A DNA stretch of 64,000 bases from Adhaeribacter pallidiroseus (GTDB taxonomy: Bacteria > Bacteroidota > Bacteroidia > Cytophagales > Hymenobacteraceae): assembly GCF_003340495.1 (NCBI RefSeq), contig NZ_QASA01000001.1, positions 3,410,001 to 3,474,000 of the forward strand. The letters run 5' to 3'. This document shows positions 56,958 through 64,000 of the stretch, piece after piece. The first letter of the stretch is position 1; every line of letters begins with the position of its first letter. Both the position numbers and the translations under genes were made by a program. The notes beneath the pieces were generated by a model, which saw nothing but the letters and a program-made list of their open reading frames with translations, did no database searches and was not told where the DNA came from.

Positions 56958-57845
56958 ATGAACCCAGCGTTACCCCACCACACCTTTGATAAATACCTGG
57001 ATGTACTATTCCCTTATGCTTATAACATTTTGGGGGTAGTAGACGACGCGAAAGACGCCGTACAAGAAGTATTAATGAAGCACTTGTCCGGTTCTAACGA
57101 GCAGGTTAAAGACGAAAAAAGTTATTTGATAAAATCGGTAATCAATCGGGCTATTAATTTAAAAACCCAGCAAAAGAAAACCGTCCGCAGCAAAGAACTT
57201 TGGTTACCGGAGCCCGTAGCCACCGACGACGCCGCGGACCGCAATCTTCATCTCGACGAAGTGCTTTCGTATTCTTTGTTGGTGTTAATGGAACGATTGA
57301 GCGCCGTGGAACGAGCTGTGTTTATTCTGCGGGAAAGCTTTGATTATTCCCACGCCGAAATAGCAGAAATATTAACGATAACCGAAGAACATTCCCGGAA
57401 GCTGCTCAGCCGGGCCAAGGCCAGCATATTTAAACCAGCCCCCAAACGCACCAAATTGCCCGATACCCACGCGCGCGAAGTGTTAGAACAGTTCTTAAGC
57501 GCCATCCGACAACGAGATACCCAAAAACTGGAGAGTATTATGGCCGCTGACATTCGCTTTTATGCCGATGGGGGCGGCAAAGTGCCGCTGGCAGCCAGTA
57601 TTTGTTTGGGTGCTACCCAAGTAGCTGCTTTACAAATAATGATTTATCACCGGTTTCTCCAATCGGCCAACATCCTATACACGGTTGTCAATCACCAACC
57701 AGCCCTTTTGACATTTGTAAACAACCGGCTGACTTCCTGCTCGGTTTTCGATCTGCACCCGGAGTTGGGCACTTTGCTCCAGATTAATGTGGTTCTGGAC
57801 CCGGATAAATTAAAAATATTAAAGCAAATCCACTTTCCATCTTAA
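56958..57845 (+). CDS. ECF41-family sigma factor with fused SnoaL-like C-terminal domain (SigJ-like)
   Basis: A 295-residue sigma factor. Region 2 is FPYAYNILGVVDDAKDAVQEVLMKHL (about 18-45) and region 4 lies at about 105-160 (LSAVERAVFILRESFDYSHAEIAEIL with LSRAKASIFKP). They are joined by the linker with WLPEP (82-86). A C-terminal NTF2/SnoaL-like domain (about 170-290) carries the ECF41 motifs DGGGK (204-208) and a DPDKL form of NPDKL (281-285). In this group the fused domain replaces a separate anti-sigma factor. The gene heads a tight operon with a DoxX-like protein (14 bases later) and a carboxymuconolactone decarboxylase (27 bases after that). That is the classic ECF41 context. A matching promoter lies at 56838. 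Confidence 0.95.
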   Translation: MNPALPHHTFDKYLDVLFPYAYNILGVVDDAKDAVQEVLMKHLSGSNEQVKDEKSYLIKSVINRAINLKTQQKKTVRSKELWLPEPVATDDAADRNLHLDEVLSYSLLVLMERLSAVERAVFILRESFDYSHAEIAEILTITEEHSRKLLSRAKASIFKPAPKRTKLPDTHAREVLEQFLSAIRQRDTQKLESIMAADIRFYADGGGKVPLAASICLGATQVAALQIMIYHRFLQSANILYTVVNHQPALLTFVNNRLTSCSVFDLHPELGTLLQINVVLDPDKLKILKQIHFPS

Positions 57846-57858
57846 ATATTGTACCCTT

Positions 57859-58287
57859 ATGACAAACCTTCTTAATTTTCCGGTAACATCCCCTTATTCT
57901 AAATACCGGATTACCGTTTATTGGCTCGTAACCGTGTTTTTAGTATTTGAACTCTTCTACGGCGCTTTATGGGATTTCAACCTCCTGAATAAAGGCTATG
58001 TCTATTCTATTTTAAATCACTTGGGCTATCCCTTGTATTTAGCTGCTATCCTGGCCATTGGTAAAATAGCCGCCGCTGTGGTAATTCTAATTCCTGGGCT
58101 CTGGTTGTTGAAAGAATGGGCTTACGCGGGAGTAGTGATTCTTTTCATTGGTGGTTTTTTATCGCATGTAATCGTGGGCGATGGTTTCGGTCAGTTTATC
58201 TGGTCGTTGTTGTTTGGAATAATGGCTTTAGTCTCCTGGAAACTGAACTACCAATCGGATAAAGTAAAATCCATCCTTATTAAATAA
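57859..58287 (+). CDS. DoxX-like membrane protein
   Basis: A 142-residue membrane protein with four predicted helices: YWLVTVFLVFELFYGALW, YPLYLAAILAIGKIAAAVVILIPG, GVVILFIGGFLSHVIV and FIWSLLFGIMALVSW. The spacing and the VFELFYGAL / ILAIGKIAAAVVILIPG blocks fit the DoxX-like (DoxX_2) family. Members are membrane proteins of uncertain enzymatic role, sometimes linked to redox stress. It lies between the ECF41 sigma gene and the decarboxylase and is presumably co-transcribed under ECF41 control. Confidence 0.85.
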   Translation: MTNLLNFPVTSPYSKYRITVYWLVTVFLVFELFYGALWDFNLLNKGYVYSILNHLGYPLYLAAILAIGKIAAAVVILIPGLWLLKEWAYAGVVILFIGGFLSHVIVGDGFGQFIWSLLFGIMALVSWKLNYQSDKVKSILIK

Positions 58288-58314
58288 TCTTTTAATCATT
58301 TAACTATAAAACAA

Positions 58315-58884
58315 ATGGAAACCTTTCTGCAGCCAATTGAAAAGCCCGCTAGCTGGGGCATGAAACTAGTTTATTTTTTTACTAAAAAGCAATATGGTAA
58401 AGTAATTACACCTTTAAAAGTTTACTCGGCCCGCATGCCCCTGGCTTTTGGCCGGTGGGCGGGTAAAATTTCGGAACTAGATAAAAAAGTAGTACTCTCT
58501 CCGGAAACTGCTTTACTGATCCGGGAGTGGGTAGCCCGCTTAAATATTTGTTTATTCTGTATGGATATTGGCCGGTACCATATTATTAAAAACAACCTGA
58601 ATGAGGCGAAATTTGATGCCTTGCTGGATTACTCAATTAGCCCGTTATTTACGGAAGCGGACCGGGCTGCTTTGGATTACGCCACAGAACTTACCCGGGA
58701 CAAAAAAGTAGAACCAGGCACTTTTCAGCGTTTAACACAATTTTATTCTGAGCGGGAGATTTGTGACATTATCTATCTGATTGTTAGCGAGCACGTGTAT
58801 AATCTTACCAATATCGGTTTAAACATTCACTCGGATATGCTCTGCGATGTTACTAAAAACAAAAAACAGCCCAGTGTTCTTTAA
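58315..58884 (+). CDS. Carboxymuconolactone decarboxylase / AhpD-like protein
   Basis: A 189-residue all-helical protein of the AhpD/CMD superfamily. The active-site region is EWVARLNICLFCMDIGRYH, with Cys79 and Cys82 as the redox CxxC pair and His89 near it. The downstream ADRAALDYATELTRDKKV helix is also typical. The protein is likely a thiol peroxidase- or reductase-type enzyme rather than a true decarboxylase. It is the third gene of the ECF41 operon and a standard target of this sigma group. Confidence 0.85.
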   Translation: METFLQPIEKPASWGMKLVYFFTKKQYGKVITPLKVYSARMPLAFGRWAGKISELDKKVVLSPETALLIREWVARLNICLFCMDIGRYHIIKNNLNEAKFDALLDYSISPLFTEADRAALDYATELTRDKKVEPGTFQRLTQFYSEREICDIIYLIVSEHVYNLTNIGLNIHSDMLCDVTKNKKQPSVL

Positions 58885-59187
58885 ATTTTTAAAAACCAGG
58901 CCTTCAGCCAATAAAGCTTATGGCAACTCGATTATTCTGGAATAGAGCATTAAAATAATTTTTCTGGCTGAAACAAGTGGCATGATCCGGGAGAGAAACT
59001 ATTGGTTTCAGCCAGACAACAAATGCGGGCAACACTTGTAGTTCCAGCAACGCCTCGACGCTCTTTTTGTCTGCTTATTTTACCGGACATACCGTAATGG
59101 AGTAGCGTTTTTAAAATAGCCCGCGATTTTCCCGGAAGCATTCGTAATATTAAAAGTAATGGTATCCGGAATAAGCAATGGCTACTA
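58885..59187 (+). other. Intergenic region between the ECF41 operon and the BLUF pseudogene
   Basis: The two genes converge here. A minus-strand frame of 82 codons (58950-59198) overlaps the end of the BLUF gene and has no family resemblance, so I do not call it. Confidence 0.5.
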
Positions 59188-59622
59188 TTAAACAGCATTG
59201 TTTTTTATGTTGTACTGCACGAATTGTTTTAGCACGGCTATCGGCGAGTTTTCTTCGGGGTCGGGTAGTTTAGCCTCAAAATGAGTACTTACCGGATTTA
59301 CGTATCCTTTAATGCCAGCCAGCGATTCTTCGGCTACGCTTTGAAAACCCATGGTCCAATCAGCAAATAAACGATGCGTAATTTCCCCGTCGGCTAACTT
59401 TATGATATTGGTATGATGGTAATCCTAGTTGATCTTGATGAACAGTTTTTTTAAATTTTCAACGGGCCCTTCAATTAATTGCACGTAATGATCGCCACTG
59501 TACAACAGCATTCCCGTTATGCTATCCCTTTCGTTATTCTGCCCCCAGTGCACAACCATTTCTTTTAACTCTTCTTCCGGAATGGCTACAATAGCCTTAC
59601 TAATGTACATAATATGGTGCAT
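59188..59622 (-). pseudogene. BLUF-domain protein with an in-frame TAG
   Basis: The protein starts MHHIMYISKA and contains NNERDSITGMLLYSGDHYVQLIEGP, the BLUF signature (Tyr6, Asn, Gln and the LLYxxxxxxQLIEG strand) that binds flavin for blue-light sensing. After KLFIKIN the frame meets TAG (complement of 59425-59427). It then continues in the same frame as DYHHTNIIKLADGEITHRLFADWTMGFQSVAEES and on to a TAA (complement of 59188-59190), 144 codons in all. The later part still contains the conserved Trp and Met (FADWTMGF). The TAG most likely replaces CAG (Gln). The truncated 65-residue product would lack the last strand and helices. TAG is used as a normal stop by other genes in this window, so recoding is unlikely. 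Confidence 0.8.
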
Positions 59623-60100
59623 AGGCGTTTATTGTACTCCATAACAGTTGTAACCGGCCATGTATAAGCCGGTATTATAGCCCGGATTTATGATCCGTAA
59701 CTTTTACCTAGCGGGTCAACCATTATTTCTATCCGCAGGAGCAATTATTCAAAACTTTACCACGCAGTGCGCATCCTTCACCCCACAGGTTTAAGGATAC
59801 ACCAAAAATATTCACCTTAAAAAGCGCCCAGAGCGGCTGACCAAGACGAATATTCCGAAAAAAGCTTTAAAACAGATGTCCGTTTTCCGGAAATCAGGCG
59901 ATTCAGGGTACTGCTATTACCCTAACCAGTATTCTACAGATTTAAGAAGAACCAGGTTTTTGCAGCAAATTAAATTACGTATTACCAGCAAGTTTTTCCG
60001 TATTTATCGCCATTAAATTTACCGGCACATGCAATACGAAAATTTAAAAAATCCCGGAAAAAAGCCTCACTACGTTTTGTGTAAAACGGCAATTTTGGGA
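59623..60100 (-). other. Intergenic region before the BLUF gene
   Basis: No gene was found. The motif AAAATTTAAAAAATC lies at 60039-60053. The promoter of the minus-strand BLUF gene is expected here. Confidence 0.5.
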
Positions 60101-60403
60101 TTAGAGCTTCTCGCCTTTTATCAACAAAACCGATTTTATCGATTGTTCTTTTAAGTGCAGAAACTTTTGGCGCTCTTTGTCCTGCATAAAGTTAGCCAGG
60201 TCGTGGTCCGATGCAAAGGTTACCAAGTGAATCTCATAAGGCTGCTCTATCGCGCTCTGGATGTAAGCGGCTTGGGCTGGCCGTACCCGGAACAAAAGCT
60301 GGCCCTGGTATTTGGCAATCAAGGGAATAGCCATCGCTTCAAATTGATCGAACACAGTTTCCTGCCCTTCTATAAGGTAAATAAGCTGGGTGATATAAAT
60401 CAT
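60101..60403 (-). CDS. DUF1330-like small protein
   Basis: A 100-residue protein of the ferredoxin-like (dimeric alpha/beta barrel) fold. MIYITQLIYLIEGQETVFDQFEAMAIPLIAKYQGQLLFRVRP and EQPYEIHLVTFASDHDLANFMQDKERQKFLHLKEQSIKSVLLIKGEKL match DUF1330 proteins. No catalytic residue is evident. It is cytoplasmic and monocistronic. The ATG is preceded at once by the A/T motif (60402-60420), the usual leader type in this genome. The function is unknown. Confidence 0.75.
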   Translation of the reverse strand: MIYITQLIYLIEGQETVFDQFEAMAIPLIAKYQGQLLFRVRPAQAAYIQSAIEQPYEIHLVTFASDHDLANFMQDKERQKFLHLKEQSIKSVLLIKGEKL

Positions 60404-60724
60404 TTTTTTAAATTTTTAAGCACTTTGTCTAAGGGTAGATTCTTCCTGCACCGGTAGTTTATTGAGCGCTGATTCTACCGCAGAAATTTGTCCGGTAACT
60501 GCTGGTATCTGCTTCTAAAATAAAATGGTTTTACCATAGAAAAAACTTTATCGCGGTTATTTACTTCTCTAGAAAACAAAATGTGGCCTTTTAAAGCAAC
60601 CGGTAGCCAAGTTAGGGGCATTAAACCTTGCAATCGACCTTCTTTTTTAAAAAATAAGTACGGGTGTGGTAAATCTCTTTAATTTTAAGCATTGATGTCG
60701 CTAACACTTTACTTTAAACAAACC
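60404..60724 (+). other. Intergenic region between the divergent DUF1330 and CocE-type genes
   Basis: No gene seen. The first part is the leader of the DUF1330 gene (TTTTTTTAAATTTTTAA motif) and the rest should contain the CocE-type promoter. Confidence 0.5.
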
Positions 60725-62638
60725 ATGCTACAAAAGCTACTTTGTGTTTTTATCATGAGTGCCTCTTCTATTTTAAATAATTATGCCCAAACGCCGGTTG
60801 TAAAACTCACCGCTCAGCAAAAAAAAGATAGTGTGTACCTGGCGCAGAACTACGAGTGGCGCCAAGAAATGATTCCCATGCGGGATGGCGCAAAGTTATA
60901 TACCGAAATACTGGTGCCCAAAGACACCGGCCAAGGAAAAAAATATCCCTTTCTGATGACGCGTACCCCGTACAATGCCACGCGGTTGTACAGCCGTTTT
61001 TATACTGCCGCCAGCTTTGCACGGCTCCTGCAGGAAGGTTTTATTTTTGTAGAGCAGGATGTACGTGGCCGTTGGCGCTCTGCGGGCCAGTACGACCACG
61101 AACGCGCACTGGTCGCCAACCCCAACAAGCAAAAACAAAAGCAACCCGACGAAGCCACCGATACTTACGATGCCATTGATTGGCTTTTAAAAAACGTAAA
61201 AGGTAACAACGGCCGGGTGGGAATTCACGGGGTCTCCTACCCGGGTTTTTACAGCACCGCCGCGGCCATTAGCAACCACCCGGCTTTAAAAGCAGTTTCG
61301 CCGCAGGCCCCGGTTACCGATTGGTTTATTGGCGACGATGTGCACCACAACGGCGCTTTTTTCTGGATGGACTTTTTTGATTTTCTACCGCGCTTTAACC
61401 AGGACTCGCCCGACAAACCCGCCACCCGTACTTTTGGCGTAACCAACAGCAAAAACCGCAACAACTACGATTATTTTTTGCGCACGGTGCAAACGCCCAA
61501 ACGCGCCAATACCGAATATTTTAAAGACAGCATTCCGTTCTGGAACGATATTCTGGCCCACCCCAATTACGACAGCTATTGGAAAAGCCGGAATCCGCTT
61601 TCGCACGCTAAAAATCTAAAACCAGCCTTGCTCGTTGTGGGAGGGTGGTTCGATGCCGAGGATTTATACGGGGCTTTGGAAACCTACGAGAAGCTGGAAA
61701 AACAAAACCCGAAAGCTACAAACCAATTGGTAATGGGGCCATGGTGCCACGGTTGCTGGTGGTCGGATGCCAGTTCCTTAGGCGATATAAAGTTTGGTGC
61801 TCCCACCGGCCAGTATTACCTGGATAGCTTGTTTTTGCCTTTCATGAACTACCATTTAAAAAATCAGGGCCCAGCTCCGAAACTAGCCGAAGCTACTGTT
61901 TTCCAAACTGGAGCCAACAAATGGCGAAAATTCGCGACCTGGCCGCTGGCTAACCTGGAAGAAAAGTTTTTGTATTTATGGCCGAACGGTAAACTCGGCT
62001 TTACGGCTCCTACCGGTGCTAATTCGTTTCAGGAGTACGTATCTGATCCGGCTAAACCAGTGCCTTACCAAGGTTTGGTGCACCGGTCGCGCAGCCGCGA
62101 ATACATGCTCGACGACCAGCGCTTTGCCGCTTCCCGCCCCGACGTTTTAACTTTTGCCACCGAGCCGCTTGCCAGCGATTTAACTCTAGCAGGTTCCATT
62201 CTGGCGGATTTGCGCGTGAGCATCAGCACCACCGATGCTGATTTTGTAGTAAAACTGATTGATGTTTACCCCGAAGATGCCCCGGACTCCCTGGTCGCTG
62301 CCGGCCGTACGGCTAACATGAGCGGTTACCAGCAACTGGTGCGCGCCGAAATTATGCGGGGCAAATACCGGAGTAGTTTCGAAAATCCAACTCCTTTTAT
62401 ACCTGACACAGTAACCCCGGTTAAATACGAAATTCCCGATTTACTACATACTTTTAAAAAAGGGCATCAACTCATGGTGCAAATCCAAAGCTCGTGGTTC
62501 CCGCTCGCTGACCGCAATCCGCAGCAGTTTCTAAACATCTACGAAGCGAAACCCGAAGATTACATCAAATCCACGATCCGGGTCTATCACGATGCCCAAC
62601 GTGCTTCTAAATTGCAGGTAAAGGTGTTGCGGAATTAA
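60725..62638 (+). CDS. Exported CocE/NonD-family hydrolase (X-Pro dipeptidyl-peptidase S15 fold)
   Basis: A 637-residue exported alpha/beta hydrolase. I chose the ATG at 60725 because it places a signal peptide at the N-terminus (LQKLLCVFIMSASSILNNYAQ); upstream TTG and ATG codons at 60692 and 60695 are in frame. The catalytic serine is Ser171 in GIHGVSYPGF, followed by AISNHPALKAVSPQAPVTDW. The Asp lies in LVVGGWFDAEDLYG and the His in MGPWCHGCWW. The C-terminal jelly-roll domain (SDLTLAGSILADLRVSISTTDADFVVKLIDVYPED) is normal for the family. Members cleave acyl or peptide esters, for example cocaine esterase or glutaryl-7-ACA acylase; the substrate here is unknown. It is monocistronic. Confidence 0.9.
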   Translation: MLQKLLCVFIMSASSILNNYAQTPVVKLTAQQKKDSVYLAQNYEWRQEMIPMRDGAKLYTEILVPKDTGQGKKYPFLMTRTPYNATRLYSRFYTAASFARLLQEGFIFVEQDVRGRWRSAGQYDHERALVANPNKQKQKQPDEATDTYDAIDWLLKNVKGNNGRVGIHGVSYPGFYSTAAAISNHPALKAVSPQAPVTDWFIGDDVHHNGAFFWMDFFDFLPRFNQDSPDKPATRTFGVTNSKNRNNYDYFLRTVQTPKRANTEYFKDSIPFWNDILAHPNYDSYWKSRNPLSHAKNLKPALLVVGGWFDAEDLYGALETYEKLEKQNPKATNQLVMGPWCHGCWWSDASSLGDIKFGAPTGQYYLDSLFLPFMNYHLKNQGPAPKLAEATVFQTGANKWRKFATWPLANLEEKFLYLWPNGKLGFTAPTGANSFQEYVSDPAKPVPYQGLVHRSRSREYMLDDQRFAASRPDVLTFATEPLASDLTLAGSILADLRVSISTTDADFVVKLIDVYPEDAPDSLVAAGRTANMSGYQQLVRAEIMRGKYRSSFENPTPFIPDTVTPVKYEIPDLLHTFKKGHQLMVQIQSSWFPLADRNPQQFLNIYEAKPEDYIKSTIRVYHDAQRASKLQVKVLRN

Positions 62639-62721
62639 AAAAATTTAAAAAATTATCTTGCTATCCAGTACTTTCCTGATTTTATTTTCAGAATACATGA
62701 TTTAAATTCTATAAGTTAATC

Positions 62722-62767
62722 AGCCAGAAAAAGCCTTTTCGGGATAACCGATAGGCTTTTTCTGGCT
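62722..62767 (+). terminator. Hairpin after the CocE-type gene
   Basis: AGCCAGAAAAAGCC (62722-62735) pairs perfectly over 14 bp with GGCTTTTTCTGGCT (62754-62767). The T tail is within the stem, so efficiency is uncertain. Confidence 0.6.
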
Positions 62768-62887
62768 AATAAGCATTCCTTTTATTACGCAGATGCTTTA
62801 TACTAATCAGGTTAAAAAACTTGGGCCTAACTCAGAGACCTCCTGCCATACATACCCGTTTAGGTAGCTGGCACTTTGCTATGCTGT

Positions 62888-62933
62888 TAAAAACAAAGCC
62901 GCCTGACCCCGGAAAATCTAAGGGACAGGCGGC
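62888..62933 (-). terminator. Terminator of the subtilisin-like T9SS gene
   Basis: GCCGCCTG (minus strand, complement of 62926-62933) pairs with CAGGCGGC (complement of 62898-62905), and a T-rich tail (TTTGTTTTTAA) follows on the minus strand. Confidence 0.7.
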
Positions 62934-62952
62934 AGGATTGCTTTTTTAAATT

Positions 62953-64000
62953 TTACTTTAGCAAGCGAATTTTCTGGTGCAGCGCGGTTTTGCCCGTTAC
63001 TAAGCGACTAATGTACCAACCGCCCGGCAGCGAACCACCATTCCAGGTATATTCATACTGCTGGCCCGCTCTGGCTTCGCCGCGGTGCAGTACGGCTACT
63101 TCGGCCCCGTTTAAATTGTAAATCGTAAGCGTGGCATTTTGGGTGGCAGGTACACTAAAGCGCAGTTTAGCTTGCTGCGAAAACGGATTGGGATACACTG
63201 CCAGCTGCCCATCTTGGGTTTTAAGGCTACGGTCTATTACCCGGAAATGAACGGTTAAAGTACCGCCCGCTGCTCCGCGCGCCATTTCGTAAGGATAAAT
63301 AGCTGCCGTTAAAGCGTAGTCGCCGGGTTTAAACGCAATACTCTGGCCGGAGCTGCCGGCTAAGTCGTAGGTATTAATATTTTCGACGGTCGTTTGGCCG
63401 TTGAGGTTAAACTGTACGCTGCCCACTACCACCGGGTTGGTTACCGCCCGGATGTTTAGTTGCGCCGGTAAAGTTGCCAGGTCTAATACATCATCTTCCG
63501 CGAGTTTCTGAATCATGGCGCCATCGCTGACGTTATACAACTCAAACCGTACCACTTTCTCTTCTACTGCCCGGAAACTAATGGTAAGCGGAACGCCTTT
63601 GCTGCCCTTGCCATTGGCCTGGGTATAAGGTACTGCCGTTAACGTATAGCTGCCTTCGGTTAATTTAAAAAAATCAGCCGTTGCCCCCGGAAACAGGTAC
63701 GGCGTTTTGTTTTCGGTTACCTCGGTTTCGTCAAAATTAAAAAGTACACTACCTACCTGGGTCGGACCGGTACGGGCCTGAATGTATACGTTGCGCGAAG
63801 GTAATCGGGTCAGGTTCAGAATATCGCCGGTTTGTAGTACCTGAATTGTTTTTCGCGAATCGGCATCTACCAGTAACAATTCCAGTACCCGGGGCATGGC
63901 CACCCGCGCAATGGCTTTTTGCGCGTTAATAAATCCATAACCGGTTTCGTAGTCGAAGCCGGGTTCGTTCATGTTCAGGGCGGTTTGCTGCAGGGCGGTT
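62953..64000 (-). CDS. C-terminal part of a secreted subtilisin-like (S8) protein with repeat modules and T9SS sorting domain
   Basis: The frame is open to the window edge, so this is a partial gene of at least 349 residues. The first visible residues (ALQQTALNMNEPGFDYETGYGFINAQKAIA) match the end of S8 subtilisin domains, after the catalytic Ser. They are followed by two copies of the same module of about 105 residues that occurs three times in the sugar dehydrogenase at 29595: copy D at about 63890-63560 and copy E at about 63555-63235. Both have LxLxxLPxxxLNIRA or NVYIQA, VGSVxF and YxLTAxxY. The end (LAVYPNPFSQQAKLRFSVPATQNATLTIYNLNGAEV...GGWYISRLVTG) is a type A T9SS sorting domain. It is presumably an exported protease. 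Confidence 0.82.
   Translation of the reverse strand, partial: TALQQTALNMNEPGFDYETGYGFINAQKAIARVAMPRVLELLLVDADSRKTIQVLQTGDILNLTRLPSRNVYIQARTGPTQVGSVLFNFDETEVTENKTPYLFPGATADFFKLTEGSYTLTAVPYTQANGKGSKGVPLTISFRAVEEKVVRFELYNVSDGAMIQKLAEDDVLDLATLPAQLNIRAVTNPVVVGSVQFNLNGQTTVENINTYDLAGSSGQSIAFKPGDYALTAAIYPYEMARGAAGGTLTVHFRVIDRSLKTQDGQLAVYPNPFSQQAKLRFSVPATQNATLTIYNLNGAEVAVLHRGEARAGQQYEYTWNGGSLPGGWYISRLVTGKTALHQKIRLLK

Noticed and set aside
15756-59622. TAG recoded as glutamine
   Set aside because: Two genes have in-frame TAG at likely Gln positions, but several intact genes here end normally in TAG (clpP, the molybdoenzyme, the DUF11 protein), so suppression would disturb them.
1-64000. CRISPR arrays, rRNA genes, integrases, prophage or intact IS transposases
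   Set aside because: I looked for regular direct repeats, rRNA sequence and transposase or integrase motifs and saw none.
1-64000. SusCD/PUL locus around the beta-barrel receptor or the Reg_prop kinase
   Set aside because: No SusD-like gene or glycoside hydrolase lies in the window, so no polysaccharide utilisation locus can be claimed.

Overview
The window reads as a chromosomal segment of a Bacteroidota bacterium, most likely order Cytophagales, family Hymenobacteraceae (an Adhaeribacter-like genome is my guess from the style of the proteins, not something I could check). The reasons are: several very large secreted proteins with type IX secretion (T9SS) C-terminal sorting domains, a carboxypeptidase-regulatory-like/TonB-dependent outer-membrane protein, Reg_prop/Y_Y_Y sensor kinases, RqcH of the Bacteroidota type, start codons without Shine-Dalgarno sequences but with A/T-rich leaders, and Bacteroidota-type -7 boxes (TAnnTTTG).

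Layout. 1-0.9 kb: end of a frameshifted rqcH gene and tRNA-Leu(GAG). 1.2-4.8 kb: small lipoprotein, ECF sigma factor with a membrane anti-sigma-like trypsin/HtrA protease, and a ceramidase-like lipoprotein. 5.6-12 kb: a giant DUF11-repeat T9SS protein split by a frameshift. 12.4-13.9 kb: cytochrome b561-type protein and Tat-exported sulfite-oxidase-fold molybdoenzyme. 14.2-17 kb: a run of small and partly broken genes (PH-like membrane protein, DinB/MDMPI-like protein, NTF2/SnoaL proteins). 17.1-21.5 kb: Reg_prop sensor kinase and NarL-type response regulator, with ATCCCC-N6-GGGGAT dyads upstream. 22-24 kb: broken nitronate monooxygenase and a gene-poor stretch. 24.4-28.7 kb: outer-membrane beta-barrel receptor, a MITE-like element, DUF72 protein, PolB-like 3'-5' exonuclease. 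29.6-37.5 kb: two paralogous secreted PQQ-type sugar dehydrogenases with PKD and sorting domains. 37.7-41.3 kb: YceI, a secreted LpoB/CsgG-like protein, a small lipoprotein, a two-domain sulfurtransferase. 41.5-45.7 kb: multi-PAS histidine kinase and single-domain response regulator. 46.3-48.3 kb: second ECF sigma with a miniature soluble partner, and ClpP. 48.9-52.2 kb: a T9SS protein made of two sets of seven repeats. 52.2-54.1 kb: gene-poor, with a perfect 52-bp palindrome and a 58-residue Cys/His microprotein. 54.2-64 kb: truncated haemoglobin, broken DUF885 peptidase, an ECF41 sigma factor/DoxX/carboxymuconolactone decarboxylase operon with a recognisable ECF41 promoter, broken BLUF protein, DUF1330 protein, CocE-type hydrolase and the C-terminal part of a secreted subtilisin-like T9SS protein.

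Functionally the window is dominated by envelope and secreted proteins and by signal transduction (three ECF sigma factors, two sensor kinases with response regulators). It is also rich in broken genes: three frameshifts lie in T6 tracts that need one more T, one gene needs a 1-base correction elsewhere, one looks like an 11-base deletion between direct repeats, and two carry an in-frame TAG. Either the assembly has residual homopolymer errors or this lineage is losing genes, possibly with a mutator-like pattern. All identifications rest on reading motifs in translations; no database search was run.
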